64,000 nt of DNA. Origin: Polyangiaceae bacterium (GTDB lineage: Bacteria > Myxococcota_A > Polyangia > Polyangiales > Polyangiaceae). The notes beneath the pieces are model-generated. The model ran no database searches. It was not told where the DNA came from and saw only the letters and a list, made by a program, of their open reading frames with translations. The number at the start of each line of letters is the position of its first letter. Position 1 is the stretch's first letter. Shown in pieces: positions 27,126-36,858 of this stretch. The position numbers were made by a program, and so were the translations under genes. The DNA is taken from assembly GCA_016715885.1 (NCBI GenBank), contig JADJXL010000024.1, positions 62,001-126,000 of the forward strand, written 5' to 3'.

Positions 27126-30065
27126 GGAAGCTGGTCCCGCTCGTCGCAACGTGTGCCTTGTGGTTTGGGCTGTGCGCCTACGCCAAAAGCAATCACTGCG
27201 CAGAAGGCCACGCCTCCCAAGACAAACCCACCGCTCGTCGCAACCGCCTCCAAGCCACCGCAATGGTTTGTCGAGGACGCTTCGTTCTGGATCGATCCGA
27301 CCGAGTCGGGCATGCATCGCGGGGTTGCCGGCGTACGCTTCGAGACGCAGGGGCGACGCATCGTTGGTGTCGCAGACGAGCCCACGAACCTCGACGGCGC
27401 CCACAATGCGCCCCCTTGGTCCGCGCACGGAAAGGAGCCATGCCGGTACGTTTTCTGGCGCGACAACGAAGTGTTCGGCGCGGCAGAATGGCTTGGAAAA
27501 GCGCGATCCGTCGGTACCTTGCCTACGGCCGTTTACGGCACCTTCGATTGGCTCCGCGGAGTAGGGCTCATGTCCGCGAGCGGCATGTTCGTCGTGCAAG
27601 CAGAGACCTGCGCAGTGGACAAACTCGAGATCAAGAACGCCGCGGCCGCGTTTGCTTCGAGCACAGAGCGCGCGCTCGTGCTGACGGCGCTGGGCCACGC
27701 ACGGCTGACCGTCGATGGAGCCAAGACATTCAGCGACGTGACGAACGAGCTACCCAGCGCAGTGCTCCTCGGACGTGCAGGCGGAGATCTGCACGTATCG
27801 ACTGGCACCGACGAGCTCTTCGTCGTGAATGCGCAAGGCATCAGCCGTGCGGGGAAACGTCTCGAATACCGACCGCACAACGAACCTCCGCCGGATCCGG
27901 AAGATCGCTGGCCTGCGGAGCACGGCACGACTTCGCCACTCGAAGCAGCCGTGACGAATGGACTGCTTTTGCCGAGCGGGGAAGCACTTGCCGCCGACGG
28001 TGGCCTCGTTGCACGTGTCAGTCTCGAGACGGGTCGAGCCACGGAGATCCTGCGGTTTGGTTCGGAAGGTGAAACGTGCATGCCGGTTGCCGTGAGCGAC
28101 CGCGCGCTCGTCGTGTGTGAAGTCGGCAGACGCGCAAGCGTCATCGATGCGGGTAGCGGGCAAGTCGAGCGATCGTTTGACATCGAACGAGAGGTCGTTT
28201 GGGACAGGTTCGTCGCGGTCGATGGCGAAGCGCTCGGATTCATCGGTTCGTGCGATGGGCGAAATCCCGCGCCGCCCGTCGACGTGGTGTCATCCGCTTC
28301 GGCTGCGAGTGCATCGACCCAGCGCAGCCCAATCTTTTGTGCACGTACGACTTCGGGCACGTGGGTCGAACACACGCTCGAAGCAGCCGATGCGACCGAT
28401 CTCCTCGCGTGGATTCCGCGATCGGATGGCGGTGCAGTTGCGCTCGTCGCCGTACCAGGAACGTTCCTTCATGGCGTGGCAAGCGTCGAAACGCGCGGGA
28501 GCTTGCGCGTCGTGCGCGTGGCGCGAAATGCGCCGCCGCTCGATGTCTCCACGTACATGTACGAAACCCCGAAGCTGGTTTCTCGAGCGCTGCGCGTGCT
28601 TCCAGATGGCAGCATCGAAGGATGGCTGTCGTCGGGGCATAGCGCAGCGGGGCAGATGGCCATCACCATCGATTCTGCCGGCCGCGCGCGGCAACACCCG
28701 CTACCTGCGAGAACGTCGACCTTGGCGGCATCGGGCAGGTTTGCCCTCGTGCGTACGGATGACAATCGGTACTTCGAATCGACCGACTTTGGACGATCGT
28801 TTCAACCGATCGATCCTCCACCGGGTCGGCAATCGGAACCGGTGGCCGCGAGTGCCGTGGGAGGCCAAATCGGATCGCTGCTTCGCATCGGTTGGGGCGC
28901 GCAGACGCAAGCGACGCCGCCCGAGCCGACCGCAGTGGAGCACACTCCGATGTTGTCGCGCCGCATTCCTCCCGTCGTTCGTCTTGGTTGCCGTTTTTCC
29001 GGACCACCTGCATCGAGCCGAATTTCCGACGGGTTTGGCCTTGGTTTTACCAAGACCCCCATGCCGCAAATGGCCCCCGGCCGAATCTCGTTAGCGGGCG
29101 CGTTTTACGTCCCGTGGCGAAACGTTCCGCACTCGCTTGCAGGCAACGCGGAGTTTGTCTTCGTGCCACTGCTCGACCTGGCCGCTCCCGTGCAACGCGC
29201 ATCGGTGCCGCTCTCGCGACTCGAAAGCAACGAGCGCATGTCCTACGAAATCCGACTGGGTTTCGTGCTCGATGGGACGACCGCGTGGCCCGTCGCGGCG
29301 GAACGATTTTCTCGTTGCCCCGCAGCGCTCGTCGACGAAGCGGGTTTGACGGTGCCGTTTGGCGAGTGTGTCGACGACCCCACGGTAGGCGTCGCGGTGG
29401 ATGGCCGCGTTTTTTTCATGCATGCCGAAACGACGAACACGACGCGGGGTCGAGCCACGATCAAGATCTCGACGGCTGCCTTGACAGCCGATCGTTCAGG
29501 AAAAACCAACCGACGCGGGACGAACCTAGAACCGCTCGCAACGCATTACGTCTCCGTCGGCATATATCCGTACAAATACGCGGCGGGCGTGCGCGGTAAA
29601 ACCCCCGTGCTCGTGGCCATCGATGCGGCGGGCAGCGCAACTCTCGCGCCCATCGATCCCGCGCGCGGAACGCTCGGGCCGGAAGAAACGCTTGTTTCGC
29701 TCGACAAACTGAAACCCGGTAACGATGCACAATGCTCGGAAGCGCCGGACGACGTGCGCGTTTTGTTCCCGTTCACTTCGGAGATCGGGCTTGCCGCGAA
29801 GGGGCTACCCGGCGTTCGTGATTCCGAACATGGGGGCCTGGCGATCATTCGCTGGTCGAGCCGCCGAGCGTGTCTCGATGCGATCGACATGAGCGTGCAC
29901 GACGAAAGGCACGAAGCCGACTTTTCGCTTCACATCGCGCAAGGTCCGGTGCGAAAGCTCGTAGCTCGTTTCGACAAACCCCATCAAGGCAAAGGAACGT
30001 TGGCGATCATCACGTATGGCACCGAAGTCCGGCAGCCAGTCGTGTGCGAAGGAGCGTCGCCGTGA
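27122..30065 (+). CDS. Large beta-propeller-like lipoprotein, second of the triplet (probable one-base frameshift in the signal peptide)
   Basis: About 980 residues if the frame is corrected. The ATG at 27122 overlaps the preceding TGA and starts a good signal sequence (MRKLVPLVATCALW), but that frame leaves the main reading frame after some 13 codons. Removing one T from the TTT at 27164-27166 yields MRKLVPLVATCALWLGCAP, with lipobox WLGC leading straight into the long frame. Uncorrected, translation would have to start at GTG 27153 without a signal. Paralogous landmarks: DGAKTFSDV, ALGFIGSCDG, ESTDFGRSF, LLRIGWG, IIRWSSRRACLDAID. It ends in a GTGA overlap with the third copy. Confidence 0.68.
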
Positions 30066-33000
30066 GAGGCCGCGGGGTTTTTCTGGGCAGCATGGTCGTC
30101 GCAGCCGCCGCTGGGGCTTGCGTGACGCAAACCAAGCAGGTTCGCGTCGACAAGACACCTGCTGCAGTTGCTCCAGTAAAACCGAAAGCCCTCGAGCCCG
30201 TTCGTCCCGCACGGTTTGTTCTGATGAACACCGTGGGCGTGATGTACGACGAAACGGGTGAAGGATCGCCGATTCGCTCGCGTGACAACGCCATCGTTGC
30301 GGGAAAACGGCTCGTGCTCGATGGCGGCACGATCGTCGAATCCGCTTCATTTCCCGATGAGCTCGCGGGGTTTCGATCGTTGCCCTCACGCCTTGGCGGT
30401 GGGTACGTCATCTGGTCCCGCGAGCACGTCTACCGTGCATCTACGTTCCTCGGAAAACTCACGCCGTTTGCGAACATCGGCGCGCGGGGCGGCGTGCGGC
30501 CTTGGTTCGATTCGTTCGTCCTGCGCACGGAGATCGGGCCGCTCGAAGTGAACCCTCGATCCCTCGAGGTTCGTCGCACCGAACTCGCGCGTTTTTCCGA
30601 AATGATTTCCCTCGATGGAAAGATCGGTGTGCGCACCGCTCCGATCGGGCGCATGGAGGCGTCGGTCGACGGAGGTAAAACATTTCGACCCCTCGGGTTC
30701 GACGACGGAACGAAGCTTGTCGGCCCCACGCCAGGGCCTTCGGACGCGCTCGTATTTCGCCGTGAAACGTCGAGCGAGGGGTTGGGCATGCGCGATGGAC
30801 GGCAACCGAGCGACATGCGCGTGCTGAATGCATCGGGAGCGCTCGTTCCATTCGATCCGTGGGCACATCTGCCGCTCACGCTCACGCCGCAGAGTTTGTC
30901 CGCACCGCCCGAAGAACCGGCCCTCACGCGGAATTTTGCGCCGGCAGAGCTTGGGCAAGCCGTCGTTGTAGGAGCGGTCGTTCCGGGGAATCGGATCGTG
31001 TTCGTGCGCGAAACGTCGCTGCGTGTCCTTTCGGCAACGACGGGCGAATTCATTCAGGATGTGCCGTTTTCGCTCGGTTCACACGACTTCGGACGTTGCC
31101 AACCGATCATGCTTGGCGAGGACTTGTTTCTCGCGTGCACGCATGCGTCGGGTGCGCACTTGCTCGCGCTCCGAGGGACCCCGACGACGGTGGAGCTCGA
31201 GGCGACGTTTCCCGAGCCGAGCGGGTTTGTCGCGGGACTGGGGCAACGTTTTGCGTTCCTGGGCCGTTGTGGCTCGACGCCGCCGACGGTGCGTGACTTT
31301 CCCGGGTACGCATCCGCGGATGAAGCCGCAGATGGAGGCGAGCCCGATCCGAATGCTCCGCCACCTCCGCCCGATCCTGAAACGACGCCGGAACCGCCGC
31401 CTCCGGGTCCGCGTGACGAAGCTGCGGTGTGTGTGCGCTTGAAGGACGGCACGTGGGTCGAGCGTCGTATCGAGGGACTACGCGACCGTGACAAAGCGTT
31501 TTTCTTGCCAGACGACGACGGCAACGTGACCGTCGTTTTGTTCGACAAACCATCCCTGGACAAACCCACGACGAAGGCGTCCGAAGGCGTGCGCTTCATT
31601 CATGTCGACCCGCATGAAACGGGCTTCAAAAGCTCGAGCTTCTTCGTGCCTTACGTGCCATCCGACCCCAAAGTGCGAACGATCTTCCGCGACGTGTGGC
31701 TCGATGAAAAAGACGGATCGGTGCACGGGTGGGAGGTGCAATGGCCCGAAGACGAAGAACGATCGGCCATGGAAGTGCCCGACGACGGACCTGTGATGGG
31801 TACTGCGGGCATCGAGGCGCGTGGGCGAATCGTTGGCGTGCAAATCAAGCCCGACGGAACCCTTACGAAGCACTCGCTTCCCGATGCCGTCGACACCGTG
31901 GTGGTGAGCGGGCCTTACGCGGTTGCTCGAACCAAGGCGGAGGACGGGCCAAAGTATTACGAGTCGGTCGATGGTGGGAAAACGTTTGTCCCGGTCGCGG
32001 TTCCCGTTCCTGGTGAGTTCATCGAAAGCGCGGGGGGCGAAATCGAAGGGTGTTCGATCGCAGGGTGTGCTCTTGGTGGGGGCCTCGTGCGGCTTGGTTG
32101 GGGCGATGGTTCTTCCGGAACAACCGCATCCGCGAACGAGGGCGAGTCGATCGACCTGGATGCTTTGACGGCCAACGTTTTCGATCCGCACACGCTGGTT
32201 CCGCCGAAGCCAATCAAGCAGATCCATTGCCGCGTGGAAGACACGGGCGTCGCCTTCGACAGGGCTGCTCCGTCCGCCGTGACGACACAGACGCGCGTCG
32301 AGGTGAACGTAGGAAGCGTGGTCGATCGGAAGTGGACGGCGCTTGGAACCACACCGTTCGAGCTGCGGCCGCCGCATCAGGTGCTCTTCGAAGACGTGGA
32401 TGTTCGCGACCTCAAGGGTGAAGGCGTGCCCGTGCTCCGTTCGACCGCGACGAACCCCGTTGGTCTCGTTTTTCGCGCCGACAACCATCGCTTCGACCTT
32501 ACGCCTGGGCCGAAGCGCAAGCCGGTTGCCGTGGCGCCGAGAGGTACCATCGCGGCGGAGATCGATCGTGATACGTTTGTCTTTTTCGACCCTCGAAGCG
32601 GCGAATTGCACCTCGTGAAAGGCTCGACTGCGCGACAGGTCATGGACATCGACGAAGTTGCAGACGTGACCCATGCAGGCCTCACGCTGGCGCGACGTGC
32701 GACAACGGGGCCGGATGTGCTGGCGCTGGCGATCGTGCAGTCCGGCTCGGGCGACATTTTGCTGGGCGATCTCGACCTGGGTCGCATGGTCGTCGGTCCT
32801 TTGCGCGTCGTTGGAAACATGCGGAAGCTCGTCACGGGCCGTTCCTGCGTGCGTACCCCGCGTGATTATCGAATGGTGATACCCGACGGCGCAGTGTTGG
32901 AGTTCGAGCCTTCGGAGGGGCGCGGGGGTCTGTCTGGCTCGAGCCTCATCACGGTCGGTTCCGGGGACGCGTGCCTCGAGGCCACCGAATTCGAGCTCCC

Positions 33001-33109
33001 ATTTCGAGGCATGGCGGTCGTTCGTTTTTCCGAAGGTGGTCCTGACGGCTTCCCCGCGATGGTGCACGAGCGCGGAAAGTCGCTTCGAGCACGCTGTGTT
33101 CGCAAGTAG
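30062..33109 (+). CDS. Large beta-propeller-like lipoprotein, third of the triplet
   Basis: 1015 residues, GTG start at 30062 overlapping the upstream stop as GTGA. The lipoprotein signal is GVFLGSMVVAAAAGAC. Asp-box-like elements are clear: EASVDGGKTFRPLGF and YESVDGGKTFVPV. Shared landmarks with the two preceding genes are FAFLGRCGSTPP, VRLGWGDG and a late DACLEATEFE. A Pro-rich loop (DPNAPPPPPDPETTPEPPPP) is inserted at about residue 430. The long antisense frame 31478-33136 is a shadow. The unit is probably secreted to the outer membrane with its two paralogues; function unknown. Confidence 0.7.
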   Translation: MRGRGVFLGSMVVAAAAGACVTQTKQVRVDKTPAAVAPVKPKALEPVRPARFVLMNTVGVMYDETGEGSPIRSRDNAIVAGKRLVLDGGTIVESASFPDELAGFRSLPSRLGGGYVIWSREHVYRASTFLGKLTPFANIGARGGVRPWFDSFVLRTEIGPLEVNPRSLEVRRTELARFSEMISLDGKIGVRTAPIGRMEASVDGGKTFRPLGFDDGTKLVGPTPGPSDALVFRRETSSEGLGMRDGRQPSDMRVLNASGALVPFDPWAHLPLTLTPQSLSAPPEEPALTRNFAPAELGQAVVVGAVVPGNRIVFVRETSLRVLSATTGEFIQDVPFSLGSHDFGRCQPIMLGEDLFLACTHASGAHLLALRGTPTTVELEATFPEPSGFVAGLGQRFAFLGRCGSTPPTVRDFPGYASADEAADGGEPDPNAPPPPPDPETTPEPPPPGPRDEAAVCVRLKDGTWVERRIEGLRDRDKAFFLPDDDGNVTVVLFDKPSLDKPTTKASEGVRFIHVDPHETGFKSSSFFVPYVPSDPKVRTIFRDVWLDEKDGSVHGWEVQWPEDEERSAMEVPDDGPVMGTAGIEARGRIVGVQIKPDGTLTKHSLPDAVDTVVVSGPYAVARTKAEDGPKYYESVDGGKTFVPVAVPVPGEFIESAGGEIEGCSIAGCALGGGLVRLGWGDGSSGTTASANEGESIDLDALTANVFDPHTLVPPKPIKQIHCRVEDTGVAFDRAAPSAVTTQTRVEVNVGSVVDRKWTALGTTPFELRPPHQVLFEDVDVRDLKGEGVPVLRSTATNPVGLVFRADNHRFDLTPGPKRKPVAVAPRGTIAAEIDRDTFVFFDPRSGELHLVKGSTARQVMDIDEVADVTHAGLTLARRATTGPDVLALAIVQSGSGDILLGDLDLGRMVVGPLRVVGNMRKLVTGRSCVRTPRDYRMVIPDGAVLEFEPSEGRGGLSGSSLITVGSGDACLEATEFELPFRGMAVVRFSEGGPDGFPAMVHERGKSLRARCVRK

Positions 33110-33128
33110 GCGTGATACCTTCCCTTCC

Positions 33129-33746
33129 ATGCGCAACGCGTGTGGTTTTTCTCGGGTTTGTCTTGGTGTAGCAAGCTTGTTTGCAGCAGCGTTTGGCTTT
33201 GCTGCATGCGCGGCGCCGAACTATCCCGATCGTCCCGACGTGGCGAAGGCGCAAGCGGGGTGGTGCGAAGCGCTGGCAAAGTCGGCTGGATCGGACGCGT
33301 CGTGGGATCGGATGAGCGACTGCAAGGGCGCGTCTCCGGCTGCGTCTCCGGCGTACATCGCGGGCATGGCGAAGTGTTATGCCGAGCGGTACGAAGAGGC
33401 CAAGAACGCCAAGGATGCCGCGGCTGACGATCGCAGCCTGCTCGTTGCGGAGTGTCGCGACAGGGTGCTCATCGAGCTGCCGGCATCGAGTCCTGGGATG
33501 GACGAGCTCATCGGGGCGAAGTGTGAACGCGCCGTGAGGTGCGAGAAGAACGTCACGATGGACAATTGCAAGCAGACCATGATGAACCTCGAGCCGGCGC
33601 AACTGGCGATGTTCACGACGGTGTACAACGGAGCCGCGCTGCACGAAGTTGCCCGGTGTTTGTCGAGCGGGTGCGAAGAGAACGAAGAAGAGGCGACGAC
33701 GAAGTGTTACGAAGACGTCAACGAACGGCTTCTCTGGTTCCCATGA
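33129..33746 (+). CDS. Small Cys-containing lipoprotein
   Basis: 205 residues from ATG 33129. The signal peptide ends in a lipobox (AAAFGFAACAAP). The mature part is largely helical and holds about nine Cys in pairs (WCEALAKS, DCKGASP, KCYAERYEEAKN, ECRDRV, KCERAVRCEKN, NCKQTM, RCLSSGCEEN, KCYEDV). This spacing suggests stacked helical hairpins joined by disulfides. It follows the third large lipoprotein by 19 bases and is likely in the same transcript. No family was recognised. Confidence 0.7.
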   Translation: MRNACGFSRVCLGVASLFAAAFGFAACAAPNYPDRPDVAKAQAGWCEALAKSAGSDASWDRMSDCKGASPAASPAYIAGMAKCYAERYEEAKNAKDAAADDRSLLVAECRDRVLIELPASSPGMDELIGAKCERAVRCEKNVTMDNCKQTMMNLEPAQLAMFTTVYNGAALHEVARCLSSGCEENEEEATTKCYEDVNERLLWFP

Positions 33747-33786
33747 AGTCTCTTCGCGGACGGCGAATCCTGATACGTTGTCCGGT

Positions 33787-34596
33787 ATGAGCTCAGTTTG
33801 CATGTCATCCGCGCCGCGCCGTGCGGTGCTCCTACGCGCGTTTTTCACGGCGATCGCGTTGGCGTTCGTCTTGTTCGTACCGTCGCATGCGTTCGCGGTC
33901 GGTACCGTTACTTTGACCACCCGAGAGCCCGAAGAGTCGGATGGTAGGTGGAAGCTGGCCTTCACGATCAACTACGGGAGCAAGCCGCACATTGCGTACA
34001 TCCCGATGATCTTCAGCTTTACGCCGACGATGCTTTACGAACGATCGCTGACCGATCAGTCCCCGGAAAAACCGGTCATCACGCGAATCCCGCTGCAGAA
34101 CCAAATCAGCATGAACGAGAGCATGGACGTCGGGTTCTCCAACGCGAAGGGCGAGATCTTCACGACGACGAAGTTCGACTTCGTGATCAAGCGCGCGAAG
34201 GGTTTCGAGGCGGGTGAATACGATCTGAAGATCACGCGTGCAGATGACGGCGCGACGATGGGTCAGGTGATCAAGCTGAAATTGAAGGGGGAAAACCCCA
34301 TTGTCGATCGCCGGGCAATCGTGTTTGCAGGCGAAAAGAAAAAGAAGAAGCCGGAAGAAAAGACGGAAGAAAAGACCGAGGAAAAGACGGAAGGCGAAGG
34401 AAGCGACGCGTCGTCTGCTTCGTCCGACGACGCTTCGAGTGCGAGTGAAACGCCGACGGAAGCTCCTCCGGCGACGCCGCCGAAGCAGGGTGGATGTGGA
34501 TGCCGCATGGCGGATGCGCCGGCCGGATCTTCATCGGCGCTTGGTCTGCTGCTTCTCGGTGCGGCATTTGCGTGGCGAAGGCGCGTTCGCAATTGA
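33787..34596 (+). CDS. MYXO-CTERM-anchored exported protein
   Basis: 269 residues from ATG 33787. The N-terminal Sec signal is AFFTAIALAFVLFVPSHAFA. A beta-rich domain of about 150 residues follows, then a Lys/Glu repeat linker (KKKKKPEEKTEEKTEEK) and a Ser/Thr/Pro stretch. The C-terminus is a textbook MYXO-CTERM tail: GGCGCRMAD, a hydrophobic span ALGLLLLGAAF, then WRRRVRN. Such tails direct myxobacterial proteins to processing and surface lipidation. It lies 40 bases after the small lipoprotein. The domain itself was not recognised. Confidence 0.8.
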   Translation: MSSVCMSSAPRRAVLLRAFFTAIALAFVLFVPSHAFAVGTVTLTTREPEESDGRWKLAFTINYGSKPHIAYIPMIFSFTPTMLYERSLTDQSPEKPVITRIPLQNQISMNESMDVGFSNAKGEIFTTTKFDFVIKRAKGFEAGEYDLKITRADDGATMGQVIKLKLKGENPIVDRRAIVFAGEKKKKKPEEKTEEKTEEKTEGEGSDASSASSDDASSASETPTEAPPATPPKQGGCGCRMADAPAGSSSALGLLLLGAAFAWRRRVRN

Positions 34597-34753
34597 ATCC
34601 GCGCTTTGCAGTTTCCTAGGAGACTCGAGGTCCCGGGAAATGCACTATTCCTTCTAGCTGCCTCACTTCCATCGCTAGCGCGCGCTTTTCCGTGGTATCC
34701 TGGGGCTTGCTCGCCCGCATGTCTGGGCGACGGAACACCCATCGGAGTACGGC

Positions 34754-36802
34754 ATGCGTAGACGCTTTGCATTCCTTGGTCTTGTCTCCACGCTCGGCGT
34801 GGGCTTTCTGGCCTACGGTTGTAGCGGAACGGGCGATCGCACGAACTTCACTGGCGGCTCCGCGGGCGACGGCGGTAGCTGGACGACGTCGTCGGGCAAC
34901 GCCGGTGCAGGCGGGGACGGCGGTTGCTTCTTGAACTGCACGGGAGGCGGTTCTGGACAGGGCGGCAACGGCAACGTTCAGCAGCTCATCATTTCGCCGA
35001 CGAATCCGACCCTCAACGTCGTCGATGCCAACATTCCAACGCAAGGCTTTACGGTCACGACGCAGGCCGGCGTCGACGTAACGGCGAGCGTGCAATGGGT
35101 GTACGAACGCCCGGACATTGGGGACATGACGGGCGGGACGTTTACGCCAACGGGCCAAGTTGGTGGCGTCGGCGTGCTGACGGCGAAGTATCAGATGGCC
35201 GAAGCGTCGACGAACGTGACGGTGTCGGTGAAAACGACGAACAATTCAGCGGGTATCGGGCCGGCCGAAATGGCGGCATTCGACAATCCCACGCTCGGAG
35301 CAGATCCGGGAACGATCGTTTATCCGTACAACGAAACGGTTTTCCCGCTCGGCGTGCTCGCGCCCGAGGTGCAAATCAACAACGTTCAGGGCGGCGTCTA
35401 CCGGCTGAAGGTCACCGAAAAATACTTGGAATACGTCTCGTATTTCAATGCGAATACGCCAGTCAGGCATTTGATTGACCAGAAAGCGTGGGAAAACATC
35501 GGCGCATCCGGAACGGGTTCCATCAGCGATCCGGTCACGGTGCAGATTTCGCGATTGCAAGGTGGGCAGGCGTATTCCCCGATGACGCACACGTGGCACA
35601 TCGCCCAGGGCAAGGTTCGGGGCGCGATCTATTATTGGGAATTGCCGGGCGTCTGTCCGAATGGATCGAATGACGGCAAGATTCTCAAGATCAAGCCGGA
35701 TTCCGCGACGCCCGAGGAATTTTTCTTCCCGGGTGAATGCTGGGGCTGTCACACGGTCAGTCGCGATGGCACGAGGATGATGGCGACGCTCGATACGCCA
35801 TTCCCCTTCCCGCAAGTGACGATCGACCTCACGCAAACCCCGGCGCAATATAGCTCGATCACCGTCAACACCGGCTTGCGTGGCACGTTCGGTGCCTACA
35901 ACAACACGGGCGACAAGCTCATCGTCAGCAATGACGATTCGGGGCAGAACAACCAGAACAAGATCTTGCGCATCGTGGACGCGGCGAATGGCGCCGTGCT
36001 CAACGGCAATGCAATGGGCAACGGTTGTATCGAACCGGCGTGGTCTCCCGATGGTATGAAGCTCGCCGCCATTTGCGGCGCATCGGGCTTTGGTTGGGGC
36101 TTCGATGCAAACACCGGACACCTCGCCGTCGCCGACGTGGCTGCGGATGGTTTCACGGTCGGCGGGGTGACGCAGATCGTGCCGCAAGCAGGTGCACAAG
36201 GCCGCCCGGCGTATCCGAGCTTCACGTCGGACAGCGCGTACATCGCATTTGGTCGGCCGACGAGCGGCTCGCGCTCCACGGGCAATGGCGACCTTTGGCT
36301 CGTCAAACCCGACGGCAGCGACCTCAAGAAACTCGGAATCGCAGCGAGCGACAACAAGAGCTTCAATCCCGTTTTCGCGCCTCAGCGCGCAGGCGGCTAT
36401 TATTGGCTCGTGTTCATTTCTCGCCGCGACTACGGCAATACGCTCGTGGGCGCGAATCGCCAACAATTGTGGATGACGGCCATCGACGATCCGCCGACGG
36501 CGGCGGATCCGTCGCATCCGCCTTTCTACATTCGCGGTCAGGAAGGTTGTGGTCTCAGCGAAAACGCCTACATGGCCAAGGAGCCTTGCAAAGTGCAGGG
36601 CGAAAGCTGCGTGACGGGTGCCGATTGTTGCGAAGGGCAATGCGTCAAGGATCCCGGCGGCAGCGGCATGTACATTTGTGGCGAGCCTCCGCCTCCAGGC
36701 ACGTGTTCCGAGATTGGCAACGCATGCACGACGGCGGCCGATTGCTGCGCCCCAGATGCGCTCTGCATTGACGGCTTCTGCTCGCTGCCCGTCCCGAAGT
36801 AA
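34754..36802 (+). CDS. Lipoprotein with CxxCH haem motif, TolB-like propeller and two Cys-knot-like modules
   Basis: 682 residues; CGGAG sits 8 bases before the ATG. The lipobox is FLAYGC, followed by a Gly/Ser-rich linker with a Cys pair. Residues about 75-165 resemble a bacterial Ig-like domain. A single CWGCH haem-c motif lies at about 331-335 within FFPGECWGCHTVSRDGTRM. The next ~250 residues look like WD40/TolB-type blades (EPAWSPDGMKLAAICG, KPDGSDLKKLG). Two C-terminal Cys-rich repeats follow (CVTGADCCEGQC, CTTAADCCAPDALC), like small disulfide knots. It is probably a surface cytochrome or binding protein. The antisense 531-residue frame is a shadow. Confidence 0.75.
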   Translation: MRRRFAFLGLVSTLGVGFLAYGCSGTGDRTNFTGGSAGDGGSWTTSSGNAGAGGDGGCFLNCTGGGSGQGGNGNVQQLIISPTNPTLNVVDANIPTQGFTVTTQAGVDVTASVQWVYERPDIGDMTGGTFTPTGQVGGVGVLTAKYQMAEASTNVTVSVKTTNNSAGIGPAEMAAFDNPTLGADPGTIVYPYNETVFPLGVLAPEVQINNVQGGVYRLKVTEKYLEYVSYFNANTPVRHLIDQKAWENIGASGTGSISDPVTVQISRLQGGQAYSPMTHTWHIAQGKVRGAIYYWELPGVCPNGSNDGKILKIKPDSATPEEFFFPGECWGCHTVSRDGTRMMATLDTPFPFPQVTIDLTQTPAQYSSITVNTGLRGTFGAYNNTGDKLIVSNDDSGQNNQNKILRIVDAANGAVLNGNAMGNGCIEPAWSPDGMKLAAICGASGFGWGFDANTGHLAVADVAADGFTVGGVTQIVPQAGAQGRPAYPSFTSDSAYIAFGRPTSGSRSTGNGDLWLVKPDGSDLKKLGIAASDNKSFNPVFAPQRAGGYYWLVFISRRDYGNTLVGANRQQLWMTAIDDPPTAADPSHPPFYIRGQEGCGLSENAYMAKEPCKVQGESCVTGADCCEGQCVKDPGGSGMYICGEPPPPGTCSEIGNACTTAADCCAPDALCIDGFCSLPVPK

Positions 36803-36858
36803 TTCCGCCCTGAAAAACTTTACGAGCGCCGGGCAAACCATGTTATACGGCGCTCGTC

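Noticed and set aside
31478..33136. 552-codon minus-strand ORF
   Set aside because: His/Arg-rich shadow of the third large lipoprotein, whose signal and paralogy are clear.
35246..36841. 531-codon minus-strand ORF
   Set aside because: Arg/Ala-rich antisense frame of the haem-motif lipoprotein; no recognisable motif.
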